Positions 22,862-32,946 of a stretch of 64,000 nt of DNA are shown here, piece by piece (position 1 is the stretch's first letter; each line of letters begins with the position of its first letter). The notes beneath the pieces were generated by a model. The model made no database searches and had not been told where the DNA came from. It saw only the letters and a program-made list of their open reading frames with translations. The position numbers were made by a program, and so were the translations under genes. Origin of the DNA: Gnetum montanum. Taxonomy: Eukaryota; Streptophyta; Gnetopsida; Gnetales; Gnetaceae. The stretch covers positions 116,966-180,965 of the forward strand of contig MNCI01035635.1 of NCBI GenBank assembly GCA_015680685.1, in the 5' to 3' direction.

Positions 22862-24599
22862 TCTGAAGGATCTGGTGGATCCATGGTCTAGAAATTTGGT
22901 TGAAATTTTGCATGACCCAGGCTCCATTCTTGTGAACCTCCAAAGACTCCATGAAATGCTTTAGATAAGCTATGTAAAAGGCATAATGTATATTGGAATG
23001 AGACTCTGGTTTCTTATGGAGCCCCAAGATTTCAGTCTGCAAGCCTTTACATAGAAACCTAGCCCAATTGTAATGGGCCCCCTCCTCCATAACCTTACAC
23101 ATTATCCAAGTCTTCTCAATCCCCAGGACCTTCCCTTGGGAAAGCAGCTGGGGGAATGCGCAAGCACGAAAGACTGGGTAAACCTCCCTGGAGGGTCCTT
23201 CTTTGAGCTTCTCAATGGGAAGCCCCTTCTGCTCCTTAGCAATCGTCAACCACTCCTGAATGTCCTTCTTCTAAAGGGTTAGCTCCTTCTTGCCCTATGC
23301 AGACGCCATCTGCAGGGACACCGAAGAGGTCCACGAATAGCTAGTCGTTGATTTCAATGATCACCCGTATGCCCTTTATGCGCATGCAGAAGTAGCTTGC
23401 CTTGTTAGAAAAGGAGTTGATGAGGGAGAGCATCTCGGTGGAAGGAATGCTCAAATTTGGGGCCAAGAATAGATCCATAAGCCTAGCCTTTTGGATATTC
23501 TAGACCAAGGAATCCAAATCTGCATCATTTATCCAGCATTGGCTCATATCTACTTCTCTGTACTTGAAGTAGATATTTGCCTCTTATGTCTCGGAGATTA
23601 CCACCGTCACCTCCTGGGGCTTTTTTGCCCCTATAAAAGTTTTCACAAGAAACTTTTACCATAATAATGCAAAAAATCCAAATATCGCAAAGACACTTAA
23701 ACATGCACACTTACTTTTTGGCCTACCAAGTCTATACAGTAACAGGAATAGCAAAAGACTAATTAGAACTTGTTCAACGGTGATCAGTTTGAAGGGTTGT
23801 GCCCACCCCTCATCTAGCCAACCAGACTCCTTGCACTAAGCATAGGGAATGGGATATAGGTATGCGTAGGTGTGTATTCACCCCTGAATTGACCAATCAC
23901 ACCCACCCACAGGTTCTCAGCAGAAGAGAACTCTTGTAGGGCTATTCGTCCTATAGCCAAGAGACCCCATTCGGTCGTGGAGCCCTTCCTTATTGATATA
24001 GAGCCTAGTAACAAAAACATACTGTTAGCATTTGGCCAATATGGCCAGTGTCACATAACACAGCAGAACATGGTTGCAAAACTCACCCGCCAGCATAGTA
24101 GATGGTTCCCAATGGGTTTTGGAGGCACGTTTCCATATAACATGCGACGAATAGTGTGTTGTAAGCATGGTAGCAGCAGTACTCAGGAATATCCCAGATC
24201 TAGGTTAAATGCCTTAACCCTATGGGGCATTGACTAGATCCTTCTCCCTGCCTGCTAATGATTTCCCCATCTATCAGAAACCTCAGAATGCCCTAGCTTG
24301 CCGCAGGCAATATGGCTTCTATTATGATGATCGCCTCTTCCTCCTCTAGGTATGACCAAATGATCATGTTGAAGTGTTGGAGGAGGTATTGTAGGAACTC
24401 CTGTGTCCCTTGCCTGAACCAAACCCCCTGCTCTCCCACACATATATGGGGAGGAGGAGCATTGGCCACAAGTTTTCTTGCATGACACAGGACCCCTACA
24501 ATTTCTAAGATAATTAGAATTGGCTTTAGCCCAATCCTGCACAACACAACTAGCAAGTATTAGCATCATGCCTAATTGCAATGCACACGCAACATAGCA

Positions 24600-24720
24600 A
24601 TACCTAGCAGCTCATGCATATAGCGTAGCATAACCCTCTTCCCGCACATAGCGTAGTAAGAACATGAAGGCAATAGCGTAGCAAAAATAGCCTAGCGTAG
24701 CAATGGAGCAATTAATCCTA
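24600..24720. repeat. GCGTAGCA motif cluster in antisense intron 1
   Basis: Repeated ATAGCGTAGCA-type words at about 20-30 bp spacing, the same word that builds the hairpins in the H LTRs. No coding sign. Confidence 0.6.
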
Positions 24721-24849
24721 ACAGGGCGATTAATAATACGCCTCAACAGAACACGTGTCACATTATCACATCATGCATGACCCAACCCTCCTGAGGGTCC
24801 TACGTCATGCCATTTGAAAGCCAAGTAACTTAAAACAACCAAACTCCTG

Positions 24850-24934
24850 TGGAAATCACAATCGTAGCGATGGTGGTTCAGGTGACCTTGCNTGGAAATC
24901 ACAATCGTAGCGATGGTGGTTCAGGTGACCTTGC
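24850..24934. other. Exact 42 bp duplication around a single N
   Basis: 24850-24891 and 24893-24934 are identical and separated by one N (24892). This is the pattern of two overlapping contigs joined without merging. Confidence 0.85.
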
Positions 24935-25427
24935 ATGCAATGATGGCCTAGCATTTGTGCACCCGTCATAGACGAAACAGCAATAGTGATGGGGTAAAGG
25001 CCAAAATAATGACAATGTAATGACAAGAAACATAGACAGCCAAAACTAAATCGTAAGAAAAATAGAAGCAGAAAACAAAAAAAATAATAATAGAAGCAGA
25101 AAACAAAAAAAATAATAATAGAAGCACGAGGAAATAGAGGAACCATAGTAACCTACCGGGTCAATGGTGTGTCCTCCCACACCGTGCTGCACACTTGTGT
25201 CATGCGCCTTAGGGTTTTCTTCACCTCCTCTACCTTTGCAAGCGCCAAGTGAGTACGTTTCTTCTTTGGAGCCATCATCCTGCTTGCAGATTTTTCCTCA
25301 TCGCGATTCAAAAAACAACCTCACTCTCTATTAGCATAATCACTCTATGCTCTGAAATCTCTTTGTGCTCTGAATATAGGCTCTGCGCTCTTATGGTGAG
25401 AATGATAAGCTTACCAGGGTTTAATCC

Positions 25428-25437
25428 CTATTTATGG
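25428..25437 (-). promoter_or_regulatory. TATA-like box upstream of antisense exon 1
   Basis: The minus strand reads CCATAAATAGGG about 150 bp before the first ATG (25278), a plausible core promoter distance for a plant gene with a short leader. Confidence 0.45.
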
Positions 25438-25605
25438 TCGTAATGGTAAAAAGTGAAATTTGCCACTCTCTCTCTCCATTTAATGCAGAGTGCGTCGTAC
25501 AACATAGCATGCTCATCATGACATCGTTGGCATTAAAACCTTAACACGCTCCAAGCTAACTACTTGCTGTTCCAAAACATGAAAAAATATATTTTCGATT
25601 ATACT

Positions 25606-25912
25606 GGTCCGGGAATACCTTAAACTAACAATCGTAGTGTAGTCAGGCTTTTATCGGTCCGAAAAGACCTTAAAATAGCAACCCCATCGTATCAGTGACT
25701 TTAACGATCCAAAAAGACCTTAAACTAGCAGTTTTGATCTATTATATGTTCATAGTCCGCAATGACGCTAAAGTAGCAATTTCACATTTTCGCATAAATA
25801 GTTTTGCATTTCTCAGTGGTTTCACATTTTCACATCCATAGTTTTATATTTCCTATTTTAGCAGCTCTACTTCTCCATGCCTTAGTGGTCTACCATGACC
25901 TTAAACTAGAAA
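25606..25912. repeat. Degenerate repeat of about 50 bp period upstream of the antisense gene
   Basis: GGTCC/GATCC-AAAAGACCTTAAA-(C)TAGCA cores start at 25606, 25656, 25706 and 25754, with a further one at 25887. The core matches the 27 bp unit of 20651-20785. Confidence 0.7.
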
Positions 25913-26098
25913 CATTTTAATCTTTACATCATACTTCGCTAGTTACATCTTGTCATTGCTTTGCAAGTTTTATTTATACACAATTACTACCAACAGGTGC
26001 CTCTTAACCAGGCTTTCATCTCATCTTGATAGGTTAAGCAAAAAATGGAAATCCATCGCGATATTTCCACATCATTAGCTTTAGCAGGTCCACATGGG

Positions 26099-27010
26099 AA
26101 GCTTGCAAGACAATTGAACCCCAACCTGATCGACTAGGGGTCAGCTATAGCTAGCACCATAGCATCTTTAGAAACATCTCCAAACTGGCCTGAGCATCTA
26201 GTTCGAACTCTAGATTTGGAGGTCGGGGATGTAATTGAGGAGCCTCTCATTGAGACACCTGTGATCACATCCAAGGAGGAAGTAGAAACATTAAAACTTA
26301 GCTCCTTCCTAGACACATAGACCCACAAAAATGTAGCCAAGATTCTGCAAGACAACATCAAAGTCTTCGCATGGTCATACAATGACATGCTAGGTTTAGA
26401 TCTAAGGATGATATAGCACAAAATCGTCCTAGACCCATGCATGAAGGCAGTCAAGCAAAAAGCTCATAAGATCAAACCAGAAATTGCACTAGCTGTAAGG
26501 GATGAAATCACAATGCTATACCAAGTTGGTTTCATCTGGCCAGTTGATTATTCAGAATGGGTGTCCAACATCATCATGGTTTCTAAGAAAACAAGAGGAA
26601 TATGAATCTATATAGACTTCCAGGATCTGAACAAAGCAAAAATCAAAGATGATTTCCCACTTCCAAGCATTGATCAACTCATCGATACTACGACCGACCA
26701 TGCCCTACTATCCTTCATGGATGGTTTCTCCGGCTACAACCAAATTCACATCAACCTGGAGCATCAGCTAACAACAACCTTCATGATCCCATGGGGGACT
26801 TTTTGTTGCACCATGATGCCTTTTGGGCTCAAGAATGCCAGGGCAACCTACCAACGAGCCATGACTTACATCTTCAATGACTACATCCTAGAAACGTTAA
26901 ACGACTACGTGGATTATATAACAGTCAAGTCCAAGGAGGCAACTGATCACCCATGTGATCTAGGTGTTGTCCTTAAGTGTTGTCAAATGCATAATTTGCA
27001 CCTTGAAGTA
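26099..27010 (+). pseudogene. Element H reverse transcriptase
   Basis: From a possible acceptor at 26098 the frame runs through TSPNWPEHLVRTLDLE, IKVFAWSYNDMLGLD, AVRDEITMLYQVGF, DFQDLNKAKIKDDFPLPSID, LLSFMDGFSGYNQI and MMPFGLKNARATYQRAM. These are consecutive Tat RT motifs. The catalytic YxDD box reads YVDY (26905-26916), so the second Asp is lost. There are stops at three or more places and a frameshift at about 27010. Confidence 0.88.
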
Positions 27011-27812
27011 TGATTTTTGGGTAAAAATCAGATGCATGTTAGGGTTCGTGGTATCGAAGGCTGGAATATGGGTGGACTCTGACAAAGTTAGTGCTATCGT
27101 CAACCTGGCGCCTCCTACAAACCTTAAAGAGTTGTGTGGTTTGCAAGGTAAGGTACAATTCATCCGAAGATTCATAGCAAAGTTGACTGACAAGTTACAC
27201 CCCATGCAACATCTTCTAAAGAAAGGGGTTAACTTTGAATGGACAACCCAGTGTCAACAAGCCTTCGATGACTTAAAGGAAGAGCTTTCGCACCTTCCAG
27301 CTGTGCACCTGCCACAAAGGGATAAGCCTTTCTTCATCTACCTTGCCACCTTTGACACATCTATTGTGGCACTGCTATGTCAGAAACGACACGATGAATC
27401 TGAGATAATAGTGTATTATCTGAGTCATGCATTAATAGCGCATGAGGTGAAATACAACGAAGTGGAGAGGAACTGCCTTGCCTTAGTGTTTGCATTAAAA
27501 AAGTGGAGGCACTACCTGTTTTGCAGTACAATTAACATCATTTGCAAAAGCAACATACTCCAAGCTATCACTAACAACCTGTACGAAAGTAGTTGGATAG
27601 CCCGATGGAAAGCAATAACTGCAGAGCTTGACCTACACTATGTAAGCCACTCATCGACTAAGGGTCAAGCCATAGCAACGAAACTTACAACCTCACCCAT
27701 CAACGACCATGGAACCCTAGATCCTGAATTCCAAAACAAACATCTTGGCACTATCAGCATCATCCCATCACACCTAGAAGCTACTTTACACTTCGACAGC
27801 ACTTCAACCATG
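27011..27812 (+). pseudogene. Element H RT C-terminus and RNase H
   Basis: Continues in the next frame with VDSDKVSAIVNLAPP, LCGLQGKVQFIRRFI, FEWTTQCQQAFDDLK, then the RNase H region KPFFIYLATFDTSI and HEVKYNEVERNCLAL. It is the connection and RNase H domain of a Ty3/gypsy Pol. This stretch is almost free of stops. Confidence 0.85.
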
Positions 27813-28262
27813 TGAGGAGGTACTGCAGTTGTCGTCATTATGCTCTCCTTTAGGGAAATGCACCCATTCGCTTATCGTTTTACATTCCCCTGCACCAACA
27901 ATATGGTAGAGTATGAGGGGCTACTCAGAGGCCTCTCCACTACCCAAACACTATGCATACAACACTTGATAGCCCACGGTGATTCATAACTAGCTGTGAA
28001 TCAAATCACCAAGGTCTATGCCTACAAAGCTACACACCTGCAAACTTACTATGATCTAGCAAAAATCCTGCTTAAGCAATTTGCAACCACAGATGTGCAA
28101 CATGTGCCATGCAATGAGAACACCATGGTAGACACCTTAGCCACCCTAGCACTAAATAATCCACCACACTCATTTGCAAGTTTGACGACTTCAATTGTTG
28201 AATGTACTGAGCCTATCACTCAGGCAGGACATGTGGCCTCTATCAGTGCTACGGATACCTAG
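27813..28262 (+). pseudogene. Element H second (archaeal-type) RNase H
   Basis: Reads FTFPCTNNMVEYEGLLRGL, LIAHGDS, LAVNQITKVYAYKATHLQTY, then VQHVPCNENTMVDTLATLAL. The order CTNN..EYE, GDS..V.Q, and HVP..EN..VD.LA is that of the additional aRNH domain found in Tat-lineage elements. The conserved Asp and Glu positions are visible. There is one stop after GDS. Confidence 0.8.
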
Positions 28263-29507
28263 GAGTGGTACGCTAACATTAAAGCCTACCTACAATATGG
28301 TGAACCCCCAAGAAGACTGACATCTACCCAGAGAGATGCAATCTGTAAGCATGCCTGACAATATACACTCATGGGAAATGATGCCCTATGCAGATGCTCC
28401 TATGACGGGATATTGCTGGCATGTGTGGGTGAGGAGCAGGTGTAGAGGGTAGTTAAGAAAGTGCATGAGGGACTATGTGATGGACACATAGCACCCATGG
28501 CTATGGCTGTGAAAAGTAGACACTTAGGGTACTACTGGCCCCATATGGAGTGTGACTGCTTATCAAAAGTCAAGACATGTGACACATGCTAGGGATACAC
28601 AAATCTCATACATTTCTCACCTACAGACCTACACCTAATGCAAATCACATGGCCTTTCCAATGATGGGGAATAGACCTCATAGGATCTATCATCCCTAAG
28701 TCCTCCATAGGACATAGCTTCATTATCACTACCACTGAGTATTTTACTAAGTAGGTGAAAGCCATCCCCCTAAAGAAGATGACATCTTAGCATATCTGCC
28801 ACTTCATCCTAGACAACATTATGACAAGGTTTGGGCTTCCAATGACTATTGTAACTGACAATGGGCCACAATTCATTAGTACAGAAACCCAAACCTTCTA
28901 CAGTAATCTAGGCATCAGGCAATCATTCTCCTCCCCGTATTACCTGGAGACGTATGGACAGGCGGAGGCTACAAATAAGTCTATCATCAACTTGCTAAAG
29001 TGGATGCTTGAAAATAGCAAGAGGCAGTGCCACGAGCAAATCCTATACATTCTATGGGCCTACAAAATGACATGTAGAACCGCGACAAGTAAGACCCCTT
29101 ACAGCCTTGTTTATGGATCTGAAGTTGTGTTTCCTCTTGAGTTGTAGGTACCATCACTTCAAATGATCCTCTTAGATGTCATGAGCGAAGCCCAGAACAA
29201 TGAGTCGTGGATCATTGACATCGACTCAATAGAGGAGGAGCATGCGTAGATGCTAAGCTGCATAGAGCGCTACCAGAGCAAGCAACAACAAAAGCATCAT
29301 GCAGAACCACATCAATGGCTAGTACAGAAGGGAGACCTTGTCCTCAATGCTGTCCATGAGCATGAAAGCAAATTCTTAGCCAATTGGAAAGGCCCCTACA
29401 TGGTCACTAAAGCCTTTGGGAATGGAGCCTTCAAGCTGGTGGACATGTACGACAATGACTTCGCCAACTCGGTGAATCACTCATACCTCAAGTCATACTA
29501 CATCTGA
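28263..29507 (+). pseudogene. Element H integrase
   Basis: HHCC region: GHIAP, GYYWPHMECD, VKTCDTC. The core carries all three acidic positions: WGIDLIG, IVTDNGPQFISTE and YGQAEATNKSI. It ends with ANWKGPYMVTKAFGNGAF, SVNHSYLKSYYI and a stop. It is broken by several stops near 28360-28800. In an intact copy it inserts the cDNA. Confidence 0.88.
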
Positions 29508-29523
29508 AGAATGAATGCAACAN

Positions 29524-29640
29524 ATCATAGCGGATGTTGCTTGTTGCTGCCAGTTTAACATCGTAGCAGACACTGCTTGTTGCTACCAGTTTAACGTCGT
29601 AGCAGACGCTGCTTGTTGCTGCTAGCTTAACATCATAGTA
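29524..29640. repeat. 36 bp tandem repeat after integrase
   Basis: Three full units (29524, 29560, 29596) and a partial fourth, with core GCAGACACTGCTTGTTGCTA and CAGTTTAAC. It lies in the segment that appears to be in the wrong orientation. Confidence 0.8.
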
Positions 29641-29916
29641 GATGCTGGTTGTTGCATTCATTCTTCAGATGTAGTATGACTTGAGGTATGAGTGATTCAC
29701 CGAGTTGGCGAAGTCATTGTCGTACATGTCCACCAGCTTGAAGGCTCCATTCCCAAAGGCTTTAGTGACCATGTAGGGGCCTTTCCAATTGGCTAAGAAT
29801 TTGCTTTCATGCTCATGGATAACATTGAGGACAAGGTCTCCCTTCTGTACTAGCCATTGATGTGGTTCTGCATGATGCTTTTGTTGTTGCTTGCTCTGGT
29901 AGCGCTCTATGCAGCT
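29524..29916 (-). other. Probably mis-oriented contig: inverted copy of integrase end
   Basis: 29650-29916 is the reverse complement of about 29265-29522, with two base differences in the compared frame (NAVHEH versus NVIHEH), and the block is bounded by single Ns at 29523 and 29917. The simplest reading is one contig of H placed backwards, not a biological inversion. Confidence 0.75.
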
Positions 29917-29917
29917 N

Positions 29918-30909
29918 CCGATGTGGGGGTGGGACATTGTAGCTCCAGAACATAGTTCATGACGCAATGAGAATGTGATCTGGAATGTATACGACGTTGC
30001 CACCCTTAGCATCATGCTGATCCTCCAGAGATGTCATATGACATCGCACTAGCCCTCTAGACCTACTGTCGCCACGGCCCACCGCCCTGATGGTAGTTCC
30101 TTGGCCAGTGCCTACTGCTGGAGTTCCAGCAGTATTGTGGTCTAGCCACAATATTGTTACCCTCCAGCTCCCTGCCGATGCTTAGGCTCGCACAACGTTT
30201 AGCTATGCAATAGCTAATCCCATAGTTGAACTAAGAATGCATGCCTTTGGTAGGGGTTCTAGAGCATTCGCACTCATAGCGACTCCCTGGCACCTTCGAC
30301 ATCGGCTCCACCATGCTGATGCTGCCGAGGCCGCTGTTGCCCTTTCTACTTTGGACATCGTGCACCAGCATGGGTATCCAAGAGCTTCAAAAATGTCTAT
30401 AGCAAGTAATACCTTTGCCCTTGCTTTACATCATGGCTATTTCGCTCTTTGTCATGCTTATAGGGTGCAGCCGAGGGTACGTCTTGCCATTGAAGCAAAT
30501 GCCATGGCATCGCAAAGTGAGTGTCTTCACTAGCTTGGCTACTTCAAGGTGCAAATTCCATGACATGCATAACACAGCTCGCCACATGGGAAGCATCTAT
30601 AGGTAGGTCAAAACCCCACACAGAAGTAACACAACTCATCCTTCGAAAGAAACACCTATCCTATGGAAGGTTGCAAGTTAGCAAAAGTAAAGATGAAAAT
30701 GCAAACAACTCCCACATGAGCACTCCGACGATGGACTCTACTAAACCTCATCTTTACCCTTTCTCTAAACATCCATCCTCCCTACAACACTCTGAAGCAG
30801 AACCAAGAGACATCCAGACAATCACCAAGAAGCAACATTCGTGTCATGTCTTCCATGGTGTTTCGTATTCTTTGTCAACGTCTCTCGAGCCCATCCTCTA
30901 GACATCGAC
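29918..30909 (+). other. H 3' untranslated region
   Basis: No domain recognised. The first 300 bp is GC-richer than its neighbours. From about 30545 the sequence is homologous to G 36540-37260, including ACACAACTCATCC, AACACCTATCCTAT and TCTTTGTCAACGTCTCTCG-like blocks. Confidence 0.6.
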
Positions 30910-30922
30910 AAAGAGGAGCCAA
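30910..30922 (+). promoter_or_regulatory. Polypurine tract of H
   Basis: AAAGAGGAGCCAA directly before the 3' LTR. G has AAAGAGGGGTTGA at the same place. Confidence 0.7.
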
Positions 30923-32565
30923 TGAAACACCCAAAAATTTGAAGACACGCTTGCTTCACCAAGTCTTCGCAATTTGCGCAGCGTTACGACAATTCTTCAA
31001 GAGAAGATGAATGCTCTGATGTTCAAAGTATCCAGTTCAATAGGTTTTCTACAGATTCTCTAGCCTGCCCACCCAAGTAGTTCATCTAGTCGACAACACA
31101 TTTAGGAGTGGTGTGTGGAATTGTTGGCAATGCTTAGAATGCACAAAATGCTTAAGCAAGTTTTCTAAGTTAATGAGTTTTTCTACGCTATGTAGCATAG
31201 AAAACTTCAGAAGATGTTTGTAGAAGCGCAGTGCTACGCTATGCTATGCAACGTAGCATAGCATAGCGTCGCAAAAACTAGATGATCAGTCCCCTCGCCC
31301 GACTTCAAGTCCTTTAGCAATGTCTCCTTCCATCAGAAAGTGACGAACTTGGCCAAAAATTAGGCCATGTTGGTTGCTATGCTATGCTAAGCTACATGGT
31401 GTAGTGCGGTGTAGCAATTTTGTGAAAAATAGAGAAGGCATCCTAAAGCGCAAGATTAGTAAGTTCGCAAGCTTCGCAGTGCAAAGGGCAAAGTTGGTAG
31501 ATTGGCGACATTTTTTGTGACTAAGGAAAGCTGCTATGCTATGATACACTATGTAGCATAGCATAGCGTAGAAAATATGCAATAAATAATCAGCGTGCTT
31601 CAAAGGTTTTGAATACATGCAGTAGGACACAACGTAAATTGTTGCTTCAAATTGGCGACTACGCTACGCTGCGAAGCGTAGCACAACGTGACAAGATGCT
31701 ATGCTACAAAGCATGGCAAGTAGTTATGCTACATCAATGCACTCCACCTAATCGCACCGTTGCTCTAACAGTGTAATTACAATGTGGTAGGCTTGTAATT
31801 ACGACATGGCAGGCCTGCCCAACGGTCATGCAGGCACATGTAGCATAAATAGGTCAGCATAAGCCCATGGCACATGGTGTCCAAACCACATCTTTTACGC
31901 ATCCTCAGTCCTATAAATACCCCAATGAGGAACACTCGAGGGGTCAGACACACATGAAGAGCCCTATTTTCTTTGGCAATCTAGTAGGTTAACAATTTTG
32001 TTGGTTGACAAGCAAAAAAGTTAGCACTGTAACCTTGAGCATTGTAAGCTTTCTGTTTAACAGTGTAAACAGTTAGCACTCTTAGCTGGCATTTTGTTCT
32101 ACTCTTTTCTACCACCGTGGTAGCACTTCACATTGTTAACGCCTGAGTCCACGTTCAAGCATACAACCGTCTTGCCCTACACGTCTTGGTTATTCTCTGA
32201 CCTCTGCACTTCTCATCATTGTGCAACCGATTATATCCATCTTGATAGAGCGAAGTTGTAGCTTCGAAGCGGTGCATTTTTTTAACTGAATTTTACTTTG
32301 GCTCTTTCTTATCATTGCATTTTACACTATTTTCTACCTCTTTTACATTTAACCATTATTTTTCGCTATCAATATCTTTTTCAAATTATCTAGTTGCAAA
32401 AGTTTATATTAACATTGACTAAGTCTCTATCTGATTGACCAGACTATTTAGGGTGCCCCGTTTCCATTCCATCCAGCATGGCCCTCCTGCTGAAATGGGG
32501 TTGAGACTGTTAATGACTGACGACCTCTCGGTGTTTTCCAACCGCTGACATTTTCGTTCGCTATA
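30923..32565 (+). repeat. 3' LTR of element H
   Basis: TGAAACACCC to CGCTATA, followed by the target duplicate GAGAG. It carries hairpins at about 31180-31206 and 31236-31269 (14 bp perfect arms, 6 bp loop) and a TATA box at 31912-31919. Confidence 0.92.
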
Positions 32566-32570
32566 GAGAG

Positions 32571-32946
32571 CATAACAAATTATTAGAGCATAGCAAGCTC
32601 CAGCGTAGCAAGTGTAGCACTAGAGTTAGCAATTTTCAGCAACTTTCACAATTACCATTTTTTTTTTGCATTTCCATACTTACCATTTTTTTTTTGCATT
32701 TTCATACTTAGACAAATTTTTTCAGTTTCATACTTAGCAAATTTTCTATAATTTTACACTTAATAAAATTTTTTATAGTGTCCATACTTAGCCATTTTTC
32801 TAGTCAATTTTTTGTAGTTTCCATACTTAGTCATTTTTCTACATTTTTATATTTAGCCATTTTTTTCTACTGATAGACTTAGTCATTTTTCTATAGTTTT
32901 TATAGTTAGCCATTTTTTGCAAACAACAACTCTCACAACTTGATCT
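32571..32946 (+). other. G leader, 3' part, with T-rich tandem repeats
   Basis: Resumes G after H. 32655-32925 consists of degenerate units of about 30-35 bp with core CATACTTAGCCATTTTT. No coding sequence before the gag ATG at 32947. Confidence 0.7.

Larger units (their letters stand above)
20977..25278 (-). pseudogene. Six-exon antisense gene inside element H; FCP1-like HAD region, extra-ORF region, probable coiled coil
   Basis: Exons on the minus strand: 25157-25278, 24087-24536, 23715-24004, 22083-23630, 21158-21978, 20977-21069. Introns begin GTAGGT, GTGAGT, GTAAGT, GTAAGT and GTTAGT and all end in AG. The codon phase fits at all five joins. Exon 1 opens MMAPKKKRTH. Exon 2 reads ILIILEIVGVLCHARK, RQGTQEFLQYLLQHF, NMIIWSYLEEEE, then YNTLFV and NPLGTIYY. 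This has the order and spacing of an FCP1/NIF-type HAD phosphatase (DxDG.L; RPG..EFL; WS; LFVDD; NP..T). The nucleophile motif is EIVG here, so this copy is probably inactive. Exon 4 has a retrotransposon-type region (FCMRIKGIRVIIEIND; HYNWARFLCK; NIHYAFYIAYL), then an acidic run entering the N gap. Exon 5 is Glu/Lys-rich. Stops and a frameshift near 23250 show decay. Confidence 0.7.
14548..32565 (+). mobile_element. Element H: Tat-lineage Ty3/gypsy retrotransposon with an antisense gene
   Basis: Structure: LTR 14548-16231, gag-protease, an antisense gene cassette, RT, RNase H, second RNase H, integrase, 3' UTR, polypurine tract, LTR 30923-32565. The target duplication GAGAG is perfect (14543-14547, 32566-32570), inside the leader of G. 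The second RNase H and the CX2HX4HX4C gag finger mark the Tat lineage. Total length is 18.0 kb including gaps. Eight of the first 74 LTR positions differ, seven as transitions. All genes are decayed. Confidence 0.95.

Noticed and set aside
29665-30015. Second integrase copy on the minus strand
   Set aside because: Near-identical inverted copy bounded by single Ns; best explained as a mis-oriented contig.
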